A stretch of 64,000 nucleotides of DNA from Aliiroseovarius halocynthiae. Lineage in GTDB: Bacteria > Pseudomonadota > Alphaproteobacteria > Rhodobacterales > Rhodobacteraceae. Both the position numbers and the translations under genes were made by a program. The stretch spans positions 640,437 through 704,436 of the forward strand of contig NZ_ML660019.1 of assembly GCF_007004645.1 (NCBI RefSeq), in the 5' to 3' direction. Below, piece by piece: positions 1-10,014 of the stretch (positions are counted from its first letter, which is position 1; the number at the start of each line of letters is the position of its first letter). The notes below the pieces were generated by a model. The model was not told the origin of the DNA. It made no database searches and saw only the letters and a program-made list of their open reading frames with translations.

Positions 1-210
1 CAGCGATCGGCTGAGATCACCCCATATAATGCGCCCTTCATCCGGTTTGGTTTTGCCGGTGACGATGTCCATAAAGGTGGTTTTTCCAGCGCCGTTCGGG
101 CCGATGATAGCGCGCAGTTCTGCGGACCTGATTGCAAAGCTGAGGTTGTTAATGGCTTTGAATCCATCAAAGCTAACCGAAACACCTGAAACTTCCAGTA
201 GCGAGTTCAT
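1..210 (-). CDS. urtD: Urea ABC transporter ATP-binding protein UrtD (N-terminal part, cut by window edge)
   Basis: Only about the first 70 residues lie in the window; the gene continues beyond base 1. The reverse strand reads an ABC ATPase N-terminus with a Walker A motif GPNGAGKTT near residue 40. The start is an ATG at 210 that overlaps the TGA of urtC in an ATGA junction, so it is translationally coupled. UrtD is one of two cytoplasmic ATPases (UrtD, UrtE) that energise high-affinity urea import. The assignment rests on position right after urtA, urtB and urtC together with the ATPase motif. Confidence 0.9.
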   Translation of the reverse strand, partial: MNSLLEVSGVSVSFDGFKAINNLSFAIRSAELRAIIGPNGAGKTTFMDIVTGKTKPDEGRIIWGDLSRSL

Positions 211-1439
211 TCAACGGCCTCCTTTTCCTGAAGTGATCCCGCGCTGGGGCCAAGATCTGCACCGTGACGGTTTGGGCTTCTATGCTCTGACCAGAGATCA
301 AACAGCCCGCCGATACCTTTCGGGGCAAACAAGGTGACGGCGACAAAGCTTAGTCCCAGCACGATCAGCCACCAATCCACCCATTTGACGGTGTAAAATC
401 CGAGATTCACATCTGGCACCTGTCCGCCAGTGAACCATGAAGACACTAGGCTGACGAAGGCTGCGCCAATCACAGCGCCATAAAGACGCCCGCGCCCCCC
501 AATGGCAACCCAGACCGCCAGATAGATCGACGCAATGGGCGCGACTTCGGCGGGGTTGATGATCCCGGCTTGCGGATAATACAGCGCGCCAGCAATTCCG
601 GCGATCATGGCTGTGACTGTGAATAGGAATAGCTTATAGGTTTCGACCGGATATCCAAGGAAGCGAACGCGCGCTTCGTTGTCCCGAATGCCCCGGATAA
701 CCGAACCAAACTTGCCCGAGACCATCCATGCCGCGAACAGATACCCCAGCGCTAGGGCGAATGCCGACGCCCAGAAAAACCAGATGGACACTGTCGATTG
801 AGCGACGTGATCCAATCCGGGAAGGTTTTGCAGGCCAGAAAGGCCGTTATTCCCGCGCAATCCGCTGTCGTTTTGGAACAGATACAATGCAAGAGCCAGT
901 GTCATGGCTTGCGTCAGGATCGAAAGATACACCCCCGTTACACGTGACCGGAAGGCCAGCCATCCGAATGCTGCCGCCAACGCACCGGGAACCAGCACGA
1001 CCAACGCCAACTGCAAGGCAAGGCTGTCTGCGACGCTCCAGATGATTGGAAATTCACTTGATCCAACCACGCCAAAGATTTGGTTGCCGATTGCATCCGT
1101 CACTTCCTGAGCTGTCGGCGGGATCTTGGCCTCGGCCAGCGAGGCTTCGACGATCCCCCGTGTGCGCTCGTACATCAACCACATGCCAATCATGTAGCCG
1201 CCAAGACCGAAGAAAGCGAAGTGACCAAGGCTCAGGATACCTGTGTACCCCCAGACCAAATCCATCGCGACCGCGATCAGCGCAAGGCATAGCGTCTTAC
1301 CCAGTGTTTTTACAAAACTTGTGGATATCAAACCGGCGCCCGATCCTTCGGCCAGTACGGTCACGAGGATCGTAAACATCGCCAGTGCCCCGAGAAACAC
1401 AAGTGTGGACGGATTGCGCATGACAAAGGACTTCTGCAT
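207..1439 (-). CDS. urtC: Urea ABC transporter permease UrtC
   Basis: 410-residue polytopic inner-membrane protein of the branched-chain amino acid/urea permease type (LivM-like). Family-typical stretches include WGYTGILSLGHFAFFGLGGY near residues 64-83 and a glycine-rich loop IGGRGRLYGAVIGA near 310-323. It pairs with UrtB to form the urea channel in the inner membrane. The ATG at 1439 is preceded by an AGGAG ribosome site about 8 bases upstream. It starts 3 bases after the urtB stop and overlaps urtD by 4 bases, which fits one urtABCD(E) transcript. Confidence 0.93.
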   Translation of the reverse strand: MQKSFVMRNPSTLVFLGALAMFTILVTVLAEGSGAGLISTSFVKTLGKTLCLALIAVAMDLVWGYTGILSLGHFAFFGLGGYMIGMWLMYERTRGIVEASLAEAKIPPTAQEVTDAIGNQIFGVVGSSEFPIIWSVADSLALQLALVVLVPGALAAAFGWLAFRSRVTGVYLSILTQAMTLALALYLFQNDSGLRGNNGLSGLQNLPGLDHVAQSTVSIWFFWASAFALALGYLFAAWMVSGKFGSVIRGIRDNEARVRFLGYPVETYKLFLFTVTAMIAGIAGALYYPQAGIINPAEVAPIASIYLAVWVAIGGRGRLYGAVIGAAFVSLVSSWFTGGQVPDVNLGFYTVKWVDWWLIVLGLSFVAVTLFAPKGIGGLFDLWSEHRSPNRHGADLGPSAGSLQEKEAVE

Positions 1440-1442
1440 GGC

Positions 1443-3410
1443 TCAGTCTCCTGCTGCGCGACCTTTGAGGGCGATAATCCCTCGCGGTCGGAACTGAATG
1501 AAAATGATGATGAAGATGATCATGTATGTCTGAGCAGCAAGCGTGTTCGACGGGTTCATCCATTCGACACCCTTCTGGAAGAAGCCGATCATGGTGGCCC
1601 CAGCAAGCGTGCCCCAGATGTTGCCGACACCGCCAACCACAACAGTCATGAAGCTTTGAACGATATAGTCGGATCCAAGCTCTGACGTGACCTTTGCAAA
1701 AAGCCCAATTGCGACGCCCGCAACACCAGCGATGCCCGAGCCAAGGCCAAAGGTCAGCATGTTCACACGCCCCGGATTAATCCCCATCGCACCAGCCATT
1801 TGCGGGTTTTGGGTCACCGCACGGGTTTCAAGCCCAAGCCGCGTTCGCTTCATGATGTACAGAAACACGCCCAGAAAGATCAGGGCCAACACAAAGATGG
1901 CGATCCGAATGTAACTGATTGAGATCACCGGGTTCAGAACCAGCGCCCCGTCAAGCCATTCAGGTGCGGTCAGCGGACGCGCTTGCGTGCCAAATATGTT
2001 CTTGGCCAGCTGTTGAAGCGCAATCGAGACGCCAAAAGTTGCCAGCAGCGTTTCAAGGGGGCGGTTGTAAAGCCAGCGGATCACCAGCCGTTCCAACGCA
2101 ACGCCCGCAGCGAAGGTCACCGCAAAGGCCAGCGGGACCGCAACGATAATTGACACCGTGTGATTGGGAATGAGCTGTTGAACGACATAGCCGGTATACG
2201 CACCCATCATGATAAATTCACCATGGGCCATATTGATCACGCCCATGACGCCAAAGGTGATGGCCAACCCGATTGCCGCCAGAAAATAGATCGACGCCAG
2301 TGACAGTGCATCCAGGGTCAGATCCGCGGTTTGGCTAAGCGAAACACGGGTCGAAATGCTCGAAAGCGCAGCCTCGGCTGCCTTCGAGACATCTGGGGAT
2401 GGCTCGGCATAAATATCCGCAAACGAGAACGAGCTTAGCGTGCTTTCGATATCCGCATCTGAAACAAGTGGGGGAACTTTCCCAGCGGTGGCCAGCGCAG
2501 AATATGCACGAATACGGGCATCTTCATCGCCAAGCTGCACGATTGGGACACCGCCAACCAGACCACCATCAATGTGTTCACCAAGAGCCACCCTGATCTG
2601 ATCACCCGTGATCTGGGCGGGCGCTTTACCCGCATCGACAAGCAACTGATATGCGATCGCCTTGGTAAACTCATCACGACCGGGAATGCGCGTTTGCGCG
2701 ACATTCAGACTGCTGGGGATCTCTCCTTCAAAAGCTTTGGTCACCTTTGAGACTAAGGGGTTAAGCGCACCGCGTACATCCAATCCCAGATCGCCAGACA
2801 ACGCTTCAATTGCGGCGATACGCGCGGGGCCGTCGTCGCTGAAGGAAATGGTCAGCAATTTGGCGAGCCGGGACTTACGCGCTTTCAATTCGGGATCCGT
2901 CTCGCTGTCGATAGACGCAAGAAGGGGCTTCAGAAGCGATGCGTCTGGTGCCCGCTCGATGCCGGTCAGACCTTTTGCGCGTATCAACGGATCGGGATCT
3001 TCAAGCTGAAAGCGGACAAGCGCCGTCGCAATCAGGGCACGAATGCCGCTGTTTGGTTTGATCTGTTTCAGATCACTTTTATCGACCTCGTCTACGATAT
3101 CGCCAGTGTCGAGGTCCAAAAGGCGATAGATTTTGCCTTCGGCCTTCTGAGCTTGGTAAAACAGCCCGCTCGGCTTGTGGTGCCACATGTTTTTGCTTTG
3201 CCAAACGTTCAACATTGAACGCGCTTGCGGCAACTTGCTTGCGACAACAGCATCGATGGCAGGGCCGATCGTTTTACGCGAACTTTTGAGGATCGTTTCT
3301 TTGTGGTTCTGCAACACGGTTTGAATCGGGCCCACAGGGCTGTCCGTCTGGGCAAGCGTCATTACCGCCGAGCCAAGGAACATCAACGCGGCCAAAACAT
3401 AGGTTCTCAT
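1443..3410 (-). CDS. urtB: Urea ABC transporter permease UrtB with long periplasmic N-terminal extension
   Basis: 655 residues. The first ~20 residues look like a signal peptide. Residues ~25-360 are a soluble, helix-rich, presumably periplasmic region with alternating short helices reminiscent of HEAT-type repeats. Residues ~365-655 are the LivH-like permease, with the family-typical stretch FGVMGVINMAHGEFIMMGAY. Many proteobacterial UrtB proteins are known to be longer than cyanobacterial ones; the role of the extension is not established here. The start ATG at 3410 lacks a strong ribosome site. The gene lies 59 bases after urtA, with a hairpin between them. Confidence 0.92.
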   Translation of the reverse strand: MRTYVLAALMFLGSAVMTLAQTDSPVGPIQTVLQNHKETILKSSRKTIGPAIDAVVASKLPQARSMLNVWQSKNMWHHKPSGLFYQAQKAEGKIYRLLDLDTGDIVDEVDKSDLKQIKPNSGIRALIATALVRFQLEDPDPLIRAKGLTGIERAPDASLLKPLLASIDSETDPELKARKSRLAKLLTISFSDDGPARIAAIEALSGDLGLDVRGALNPLVSKVTKAFEGEIPSSLNVAQTRIPGRDEFTKAIAYQLLVDAGKAPAQITGDQIRVALGEHIDGGLVGGVPIVQLGDEDARIRAYSALATAGKVPPLVSDADIESTLSSFSFADIYAEPSPDVSKAAEAALSSISTRVSLSQTADLTLDALSLASIYFLAAIGLAITFGVMGVINMAHGEFIMMGAYTGYVVQQLIPNHTVSIIVAVPLAFAVTFAAGVALERLVIRWLYNRPLETLLATFGVSIALQQLAKNIFGTQARPLTAPEWLDGALVLNPVISISYIRIAIFVLALIFLGVFLYIMKRTRLGLETRAVTQNPQMAGAMGINPGRVNMLTFGLGSGIAGVAGVAIGLFAKVTSELGSDYIVQSFMTVVVGGVGNIWGTLAGATMIGFFQKGVEWMNPSNTLAAQTYMIIFIIIFIQFRPRGIIALKGRAAGD

Positions 3411-3435
3411 GGAAAGAAGCCTTTGGTCAAAGGGA

Positions 3436-3459
3436 TCAGAGGGGCCAAGGCCCCCCTGA
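3436..3459 (-). promoter_or_regulatory. Intercistronic hairpin between urtA and urtB
   Basis: GGGGCC at 3441-3446 and GGCCCC at 3449-3454 form a perfect inverted repeat, extended by TCAG (3436-3439) and CTGA (3456-3459) with one mismatch between. No T-run follows on the minus strand, so it is more likely an mRNA-stabilising or attenuating stem-loop after the highly expressed binding-protein gene than a full terminator. Function is inferred. Confidence 0.55.
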
Positions 3460-3469
3460 AAATTTCAGA

Positions 3470-4750
3470 TCAATAATTGGATTTCAGCTGAACGCAGCTG
3501 TCGGTTTCGGTGTTGTACATACCGCACCCCAAATCCTTCCAATCCGACTTAAGCACAGCGGATTCCGCCAAGAAGTCGGTCCAAGCATCGCCCGGAACCT
3601 CTTCGGTTTGGCTGATGATGTCGAATTGACCATCCTCTTGGATTTCGCCGATCAGGACTGGCTTGGCCAAGTGGTGGTTTGGCAACATCACAGCTGTACC
3701 ACCTGTCAGGTTCGGGAATTCTTGTCCGTACATCGCAGTGCGCACAGCATCCACATCGGTAGACCCTGCGGCCTCGGCTGCATTTACCCACATGTTGAAG
3801 CCAATATAGTGTGCTTCCATCGGATCGTTGGTGACACGGCTTTCACCCATCTTGGCCTTCCAAGCTTCGATGAATGCCGTGTTGGCGTCAGATTCTGCCG
3901 ATTGGAAATAGTTCCAAGCCGCCAGATGACCAACGAGGTTCGAGGTATCCAGACCCGACAGCTCTTCTTCACCCACCGAGAAAGCAATCACTGGAATATC
4001 GTCCGCCGAGATACCAGCCGCTGCCAGCTCTTTGTAAAAGCCGATGTTCGCGTCACCGTTAATGGTCGAGATCACGCCAACTTTCTTTCCGTCAGCACCC
4101 ATTGCGACAACGTCGGCGACGATCTTGGACCAGTCCGAATGGCCAAAAGGCGTGTAGTTTACAAAGATATCTTCAGCGGCGATGCCTTTGCCTTTCAGAT
4201 AGCTTTCCAGAATGTTGTTTGTGGTGCGCGGATAAACATAATCAGTGCCCAGCAGCGCGAACTTCTCAACGCCCAGCTCGTCCAAGAAGTAGTCAGTGGC
4301 GGGGATGGCCTGTTGGTTTGGGGCAGCGCCGGTGTAAAACACGTTCTTCGAGCTTTCTTCACCCTCATACTGAACCGGATAGAACAGCAGACCGTTCAAT
4401 TCTTCGATCACGGGCAAAACCGATTTACGTGAAACCGAAGTCCAGTTACCGAAAATCACGTCGACCTCGTGAACACTTAGAAGCTCACGCGCTTTTTCGG
4501 CAAACAGGGGCCAATCGGATGCTGGATCTACGACCACAGCTTCCAGTTCACATCCAAGCACGCCCCCTTTGGCATTTTGCTCGTCCACCAGCATCAGCAT
4601 CGTGTCTTTCAACGTGGTCTCCGAGATCGCCATGGTTCCGGAGAGGGAATGCAGAACACCAACCTTGATTGGACAGTCAGCAGCATTGGCAGCCGTCGCA
4701 ACAGCAGTAATCGCAACCGTGGTCAGCGCCGTGGATTTCAAAAAATTCAT
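3470..4750 (-). CDS. urtA: Urea ABC transporter substrate-binding protein UrtA
   Basis: 426 residues from the chosen start. Residues 1-23 are a Sec signal peptide ending at ANA, followed by ADCPIKVGVLHSLSGTMAIS, the conserved N-terminus of urea-binding proteins of this family (FmdD/UrtA type). It binds urea in the periplasm and delivers it to UrtBC. The longer reading frame begins 16 codons upstream, but the ATG at 4750 has a GGAG site 6 bases upstream and gives a proper signal peptide. It is first gene of the leftward urt operon, divergent from ureD. Confidence 0.95.
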   Translation of the reverse strand: MNFLKSTALTTVAITAVATAANAADCPIKVGVLHSLSGTMAISETTLKDTMLMLVDEQNAKGGVLGCELEAVVVDPASDWPLFAEKARELLSVHEVDVIFGNWTSVSRKSVLPVIEELNGLLFYPVQYEGEESSKNVFYTGAAPNQQAIPATDYFLDELGVEKFALLGTDYVYPRTTNNILESYLKGKGIAAEDIFVNYTPFGHSDWSKIVADVVAMGADGKKVGVISTINGDANIGFYKELAAAGISADDIPVIAFSVGEEELSGLDTSNLVGHLAAWNYFQSAESDANTAFIEAWKAKMGESRVTNDPMEAHYIGFNMWVNAAEAAGSTDVDAVRTAMYGQEFPNLTGGTAVMLPNHHLAKPVLIGEIQEDGQFDIISQTEEVPGDAWTDFLAESAVLKSDWKDLGCGMYNTETDSCVQLKSNY

Positions 4751-5137
4751 GTATTTCTCCTTGCAGAGAAGACCACGGATACTTGCGCAAACACGCATGT
4801 TTCACTAGGCATTGTCTCTGCAACTTCTTGTGTTGCACCCGTGTGGCGGCTTGATGCGAGCACTACTTCGTCTTGCCGTCACACACCTGTTCCCAAGCAT
4901 CGCTCAGCAGGTAGACAGAGCTTCGCTGCGACGTGGCAGGAATTGCAACACTGCGCGGGGTGCAACGCAGAGGATTTTCTTACACGCCAAAACTTTCAGC
5001 ACATCGACACGCAAAAGCGCGTTTTTCGCGCAGCTGAAGTTTGAGGCGCCCAGAAAGACAGAATTAGGTGGTCTTATGAACGCGTGTGAAAAATGAAGGG
5101 ACAACTCTGACGAACGAGAAGTCCGATCAACCAATCT
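4751..5137. promoter_or_regulatory. Divergent intergenic region between urtA and ureD
   Basis: 387 bases without a convincing gene. It must carry the promoters of both the urea transporter and the urease operon. An imperfect structured segment is visible at 4990-5042: an outer stem of about 10 bp around a GCGCG-TTTTT-CGCGC inner hairpin (5017-5031). I searched for a sigma-54 promoter and found only GG/GC pairs at the wrong spacing (around 4851-4865), so nitrogen control by NtrC/RpoN is plausible but not shown. Confidence 0.5.
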
Positions 5138-5965
5138 GTGAACATAGAGCATTCTGCAGCCACGCAGATCCAGCCGCGCGCAATCGGGGGCGTTAACCTT
5201 ACGGTGACTGCGTCGGGCCAGACAACTCGTTTGCGCCACCTCAGGCAATCGGGGTCATTGAAATGCCTTTTCCCGCGCAATACGAAGGGTGGGTGCGAAG
5301 CCGTTTTGATCAATACAGCAGGCGGCATCACCAGCGGAGACCGGTTTTCTGTCGACGCGACAGTGCAATCAAATGCTCGGTTGACCCTCACAACCCAAGC
5401 ATCAGAACGGGCCTACGCCAGTGCTGGCGAAGTTGGTGGGCAGATCGCCACTTCACTTGCGGTCAAGAGCAAAGGCCATATCAACTGGCTTCCCCAAGAA
5501 ACCATCCTGTTCAACAATTGTCACCTAAGCCGATCGCTTCATGTCGAGCTGGAACAGGATGCGCGCGCGCTTATCTGTGAGCCGGTGATATTCGGGCGCA
5601 CGCTTATGGGCGAGAAGCTTTCATGCGCACAGTTTGAAGATCGCGTTGAGATCACTCGGGATGGCAAGCCCATCTATCTGGATCAACTAAAACTCAGCGG
5701 TAACGTCGAACAGACGTTGGCGCGACCTCACACTGCGGCAGGCAATCTCGCCATGGCGTCTTTGGTCTATGTCGCACCGGACGCCGAGGCGCACCTGTCC
5801 ACCATACGAAGCTTTCTGCCGGATACTGGCGCTGCAAGTTTGGTCCAAGAAGGCCTGCTGGTCTGCCGGATGCTTGCTCCGGATGGATACCTTCTGCGCA
5901 AGCATCTGCTGCCGGTGCTCAATCACCTCACACGCAATCAACTGCCCAAATGCTGGATGATCTGA
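5138..5965 (+). CDS. ureD: Urease accessory protein UreD
   Basis: 275 residues. UreD is the scaffold that binds apo-urease and, with UreF and UreG, delivers nickel to the active site. The family-typical motifs [13 protein letters not shown] (near 33-45) and [12 protein letters not shown] (near 59-70) are visible. The start is a GTG at 5138; an in-frame stop lies 27 bases upstream and no ATG lies between, and the ribosome site is poor. It opens the ureDABCEFG operon, one base before ureA. Confidence 0.93.
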   Translation: MNIEHSAATQIQPRAIGGVNLTVTASGQTTRLRHLRQSGSLKCLFPRNTKGGCEAVLINTAGGITSGDRFSVDATVQSNARLTLTTQASERAYASAGEVGGQIATSLAVKSKGHINWLPQETILFNNCHLSRSLHVELEQDARALICEPVIFGRTLMGEKLSCAQFEDRVEITRDGKPIYLDQLKLSGNVEQTLARPHTAAGNLAMASLVYVAPDAEAHLSTIRSFLPDTGAASLVQEGLLVCRMLAPDGYLLRKHLLPVLNHLTRNQLPKCWMI

Positions 5966-5966
5966 T

Positions 5967-6269
5967 ATGAACCTGACCCCCCGCGAAAAAGATAAGCTGC
6001 TGGTCGCAATGGCCGCTGAGGTTGCCCGAAAGCGCCTGGCCCGTGGCGTGAAGCTCAACCACCCAGAAGCAATCGCGCTGATCACAGACGCCGTGGTCGA
6101 AGGCGCACGCGACGGTCGGTCTGTTGCCGACATGATGGAATTCGGCGCCGAAGTGGTCACCAAGGACCAATGCATGGCAGGCGTGTCCGAAATGATCCAC
6201 GAGGTGCAGGTCGAGGCAACATTCCCTGACGGCACCAAGCTTGTCACCGTGCACACCCCTATTCGATAG
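5967..6269 (+). CDS. ureA: Urease subunit gamma UreA
   Basis: 100 residues, the usual length. It begins with [12 protein letters not shown] and contains [10 protein letters not shown] and VHTPIR, all standard for urease gamma. It assembles with UreB and UreC into the cytoplasmic (UreABC)3 enzyme that hydrolyses urea to ammonia and carbamate. It starts one base after the ureD stop. Confidence 0.97.
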   Translation: MNLTPREKDKLLVAMAAEVARKRLARGVKLNHPEAIALITDAVVEGARDGRSVADMMEFGAEVVTKDQCMAGVSEMIHEVQVEATFPDGTKLVTVHTPIR

Positions 6270-6278
6270 GAGACTGTA

Positions 6279-6584
6279 ATGACCCCCGGAGAACTCTTTC
6301 CCGCCGATGGCGAGCTGATCCTGAACGCAGATCGTGACGCCATCACGCTTATGGTCGCAAATACCGGCGACCGTCCCGTACAGGTGGGCAGTCACTATCA
6401 CTTCGCTGAAAGCAATTCGGCGCTCGATTTTGATCGGAGCGCGGCCCATGGGATGCGGTTGGACATTGCCGCCGGAACGGCTGTGCGCTTTGAGCCTGGC
6501 CAGCGTCGCGAAGTTCAGCTGATCCCCTTCTCTGGCGGTCGCAAGATCTTTGGATTCAACCAAAAAGTAATGGGAGCCCTCTGA
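6279..6584 (+). CDS. ureB: Urease subunit beta UreB
   Basis: 101 residues. It begins [12 protein letters not shown] and contains the conserved [15 protein letters not shown] and AVRFEPGQ segments of urease beta. A GGAG site precedes the ATG at 6279. Its last base is the first base of the ureC start codon, so translation is coupled. Confidence 0.97.
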   Translation: MTPGELFPADGELILNADRDAITLMVANTGDRPVQVGSHYHFAESNSALDFDRSAAHGMRLDIAAGTAVRFEPGQRREVQLIPFSGGRKIFGFNQKVMGAL

Positions 6585-8326
6585 TGCCCGCCACGATTTC
6601 CCGCGCTGACTACGCCGCCATGTTTGGCCCAACCACGGGCGATAAGTTGCGCTTGGCGGATACCGATCTGATCATCGAGGTCGAACGCGACCTGACCGCC
6701 GATCTTGCAGGACGGCAGGGCGCTCAACCGCTCTATGGTGAAGAAGTGAAATTTGGTGGAGGAAAGGTGATCCGTGACGGAATGGGGCAGGCGCAGACTA
6801 CTCGTAGCGAAGGTGCAGTAGATACGGTCATCACCAACGCACTGATCCTAGATCACACAGGCATTTTCAAAGCAGACATCGGTCTGAAAGATGGACGCAT
6901 CGCCGGAATTGGTAAGGCGGGAAATCCGGATACACAGCCCGGAGTAACGATTATTGTGGGACCGGGCACCGAAGCCATCGCCGGCGAAGGGCGCATTCTT
7001 ACAGCTGGCGGGTTTGACAGCCACATCCACTTTATCTGTCCACAGCAAATCGAGGAAGCACTGCACTCAGGACTGACAACGATGCTGGGTGGTGGGACAG
7101 GTCCAGCCCATGGCACACTTGCCACAACCTGCACCCCCGGACCATGGCACATCGGGCGTATGCTGCAGGCGGCGGATGCATTTCCGATGAACCTTGCCTT
7201 TGCAGGGAAAGGCAACGCGTCACTTCCCGCCGCTATTGAAGAGCAAGTTCTGAGTGGCGCATGTGCTTTGAAGCTTCACGAGGACTGGGGCACGACCCCC
7301 GGCGCTACCGACTGCTGTTTGGGCGTCGCCGATGACATGGATGTGCAGGTGATGATCCACACAGACACGCTTAATGAAAGCGGGTTCGTTGAGAATACTG
7401 TGGCAGCCATGAAGGGGCGCACCATCCACGCCTTTCATACCGAGGGCGCAGGTGGAGGGCATGCGCCGGACATTATCAAGATCTGTGGCGAAGACTATGT
7501 TTTGCCGTCGTCCACCAACCCCACGCGACCGTTTACGGTCAACACAGTCGAAGAACATTTGGACATGCTGATGGTCTGTCACCATTTGGACAAGTCGATC
7601 CCTGAAGATGTCGCCTTTGCCGAAAGCCGTATTCGTCGCGAAACTATCGCCGCTGAAGACATTCTTCACGATATGGGTGCCTTTTCGATCATCGCTTCCG
7701 ATAGCCAAGCCATGGGCCGTGTCGGAGAAGTTTTGATCCGCACCTGGCAGACTGCAGATAAGATGAAAAAACAGCGCGGTAGGTTGCCAGAAGAAACCGG
7801 AGACAACGACAACTTCCGCGTGCGCCGCTACGTGGCCAAGTACACGATAAATCCGGCCATAGCTCATGGTATTGGCCACGAGATCGGTTCGGTCGACGTC
7901 GGCAAGCGCGCTGATTTGGTGCTTTGGGATCCAGCATTTTTTGGTGTGAAGCCGGAAATGGTGCTGATTGGCGGTACTATCGTCATGGCACAGATGGGGG
8001 ATCCTAACGCGTCGATTCCGACACCACAGCCTGTCTATTCCAGGCCAATGTTCGGAGCGTATGGCCGGTCGGTTGAAAACTCTGCAGTGTGTTTTGTCAG
8101 CGAGGCAGCGCAAGCCTCTGACGTCAGATCGTCTCTTGGGCTTGCGAAGCAAACAATTGCGGTGCGCAACACAAGAAACATCGGAAAGAAAAACCTGATG
8201 CTGAACAACGCCACGCCTGAGATCGAAGTACACCCAGAAACTTACGAGGTGCGCGCAGACGGAGAGTTGTTGACCTGCCAACCCGCCGAAAATTTACCCA
8301 TGGCCCAAAGGTATTTTTTGTTCTGA
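6584..8326 (+). CDS. ureC: Urease subunit alpha UreC
   Basis: 580 residues, slightly longer than the common ~570. It is the catalytic subunit. Nickel and catalytic residues are visible: His147 and His149 in SHIHFICP, the carbamylated Lys230 in [10 protein letters not shown], histidines in [11 protein letters not shown] and [13 protein letters not shown], the flap Cys-His in MVCHHLD, and Asp373 in [10 protein letters not shown]. All key residues are present, so an active enzyme is expected. It overlaps ureB and ureE by one base each. Confidence 0.98.
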   Translation: MPATISRADYAAMFGPTTGDKLRLADTDLIIEVERDLTADLAGRQGAQPLYGEEVKFGGGKVIRDGMGQAQTTRSEGAVDTVITNALILDHTGIFKADIGLKDGRIAGIGKAGNPDTQPGVTIIVGPGTEAIAGEGRILTAGGFDSHIHFICPQQIEEALHSGLTTMLGGGTGPAHGTLATTCTPGPWHIGRMLQAADAFPMNLAFAGKGNASLPAAIEEQVLSGACALKLHEDWGTTPGATDCCLGVADDMDVQVMIHTDTLNESGFVENTVAAMKGRTIHAFHTEGAGGGHAPDIIKICGEDYVLPSSTNPTRPFTVNTVEEHLDMLMVCHHLDKSIPEDVAFAESRIRRETIAAEDILHDMGAFSIIASDSQAMGRVGEVLIRTWQTADKMKKQRGRLPEETGDNDNFRVRRYVAKYTINPAIAHGIGHEIGSVDVGKRADLVLWDPAFFGVKPEMVLIGGTIVMAQMGDPNASIPTPQPVYSRPMFGAYGRSVENSAVCFVSEAAQASDVRSSLGLAKQTIAVRNTRNIGKKNLMLNNATPEIEVHPETYEVRADGELLTCQPAENLPMAQRYFLF

Positions 8327-8772
8327 TGGCTGACTATACAACATATAAGATCGCCAAAGCAGGAAGCTGGGAAGGCGCGTTCGAGCTCTGCATTTTAACG
8401 TATGACGAGCGGTTCATCCGGCGCAAAGTGTTGAACACGGTGCATGGAGGCTCGCTATTGGTTGATCTTCCCAGCGCAACGTCTTTGGGTGACAGGGACG
8501 CGTTTGTTCTGACGGATGGCCGGCAAATTGAAATCATAGCCGCGGAAGAAGACCTTTATGAAATACGCGGCGATCTGACCCGGTTGGCGTGGCACATCGG
8601 GAACCGGCACATGCCGTGCCAGATTGAGGAAAAGCGTTTGTTGATCCAACGTGATCATGTGATCCGGGACATGCTTAGCAAGCTTGGTGCTGAACTGCAC
8701 GAGATCCGTGAGCCTTTCACGCCAGAAGGCGGAGCCTATGGGCACGGCCGAACGCACGCCCATGCGCATTGA
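8326..8772 (+). CDS. ureE: Urease accessory nickel chaperone UreE
   Basis: 148 residues. It has the UreE N-terminal domain and the metal-binding C-terminal domain, ending in a short histidine-rich tail (HGRTHAHAH) that can hold nickel. UreE supplies Ni2+ to UreG. It starts with a TGATG overlap with ureC and runs 35 bases into the ureF frame. Confidence 0.94.
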   Translation: MADYTTYKIAKAGSWEGAFELCILTYDERFIRRKVLNTVHGGSLLVDLPSATSLGDRDAFVLTDGRQIEIIAAEEDLYEIRGDLTRLAWHIGNRHMPCQIEEKRLLIQRDHVIRDMLSKLGAELHEIREPFTPEGGAYGHGRTHAHAH

Positions 8773-9406
8773 GCATATATTGACGCTCAGCCAATGGCTG
8801 TCGCCAGCATTTCCAGTTGGATCTTTCGCGTATTCCCATGGTCTGGAAGCCATGGTGGAGCAAGAGTGGGTGGGCGATGCGGCAGGCCTAGAAAACTGGC
8901 TTTGCGATATCTTGGAATATGGTGGGGGATCATCTGAGGCGTTGTTTTTAAATGCGGCCTTCAATGCCGGCGATCAGGCGAAGCTGTACCTCATTGATGC
9001 CGCCTGCCGCGCTTTCGCATCTTCCAAAGAACGACTGTTGGAAACCGAGGCTCTAGGACGGGCGTTTTGTGCGGTGACCTCTCAGATCTGGGGTGAACTG
9101 CCAAAACCACTTGCATACCCCGTGGCGGTTGGGGCCGCCGCTGTACGCGAAGGCCTTCCTGCGGATTTGACGACACAATTATATCTTCAGGCGATGAGCT
9201 CGAACCTGATTGCAGTGGGTCAAAGATTGCTACCGGTTGGGCAAACTGAAGGGCAGGCGATCTTGCATCGTTTGACCCCCTTGTGCATGCAGATTGCGAA
9301 AGCGAATGCCCATGCCGATCTGGACATGCTAAGCAGTGCGGCATTCCTGTCCGATATTGGCTCGATGAAGCATGAAACCCAATATTCAAGGATCTTTCGA
9401 ACATGA
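8738..9406 (+). CDS. ureF: Urease accessory protein UreF
   Basis: 222 residues from the chosen start. Family motifs [17 protein letters not shown] and the C-terminal [18 protein letters not shown] are clear. UreF forms the UreDFG activation complex and tunes the UreG GTPase. The ATG at 8738 has an AAGGCGGAG site just upstream; a second ATG at 8762 (protein beginning MRIEHILTL) is also possible. The reading frame overlaps the His-rich tail of ureE. Confidence 0.92.
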   Translation: MGTAERTPMRIEHILTLSQWLSPAFPVGSFAYSHGLEAMVEQEWVGDAAGLENWLCDILEYGGGSSEALFLNAAFNAGDQAKLYLIDAACRAFASSKERLLETEALGRAFCAVTSQIWGELPKPLAYPVAVGAAAVREGLPADLTTQLYLQAMSSNLIAVGQRLLPVGQTEGQAILHRLTPLCMQIAKANAHADLDMLSSAAFLSDIGSMKHETQYSRIFRT

Positions 9407-10014
9407 TCAGTCCTAATGGCCCTTTGCGCATCGGAATTGGCGGCCCGGTTGGCGCTGGGAAAACCACCCTTACGGCTTCCCTGTGTGAGCACCTGCGCGA
9501 CCGTCATTCCATCGCTGTCGTCACAAATGACATCTACACCCAAGAGGACGCCGAAGCACTGATGCGGATGCAAGTCCTGCCTTCAGATCGCGTAATCGGC
9601 GTCGAAACCGGAGGTTGCCCCCATACTGCCATCCGCGAAGATGCGTCCATAAACCTGGCGGCGGTTGCGGATCTGACCACGAAGCACCCAGACCTCGAAA
9701 TCGTATTGATCGAAAGCGGCGGCGACAATCTGTCTGCGACGTTCAGCCCTGAGCTTGCGGATCTTACAATCTATGTCATCGATGTTGCTGCCGGTGAAGA
9801 GATCCCCCGCAAAGGCGGTCCTGCCATTACCCGATCGGACATACTGGTGATCAATAAAACAGATCTCGCGCCACATGTAGGGGCCGACCTGACTGTGATG
9901 GGGCGCGACGCAGCAAAAATGCGGGGCGAACGCCCATTTGTGTTTTGTGCGCTCAAACACCGAACCGGGATTGAGGATGTTGTCGCGCTGCTGGCGAACT
10001 TGTCCGGTCTGTAG
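9403..10014 (+). CDS. ureG: Urease accessory GTPase UreG
   Basis: 203 residues. It is a SIMIBI-class GTPase with P-loop [10 protein letters not shown] near residues 13-22, the nickel-binding [21 protein letters not shown] and the base-specificity motif NKTD. It couples GTP hydrolysis to nickel insertion into urease. It overlaps ureF by ATGA and is the last gene of the operon; the next gene is convergent. Confidence 0.97.
   Translation: MISPNGPLRIGIGGPVGAGKTTLTASLCEHLRDRHSIAVVTNDIYTQEDAEALMRMQVLPSDRVIGVETGGCPHTAIREDASINLAAVADLTTKHPDLEIVLIESGGDNLSATFSPELADLTIYVIDVAAGEEIPRKGGPAITRSDILVINKTDLAPHVGADLTVMGRDAAKMRGERPFVFCALKHRTGIEDVVALLANLSGL

Noticed and set aside
4845-4870. Possible sigma-54 promoter before the urea operons
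   Set aside because: GG and GC dinucleotides occur but the spacing is one or two bases off the required -24/-12 distance, so I do not claim it.
7220-8281. A 353-codon open frame opposite ureC
   Set aside because: Antisense to the unmistakable urease alpha gene, no recognisable domain.
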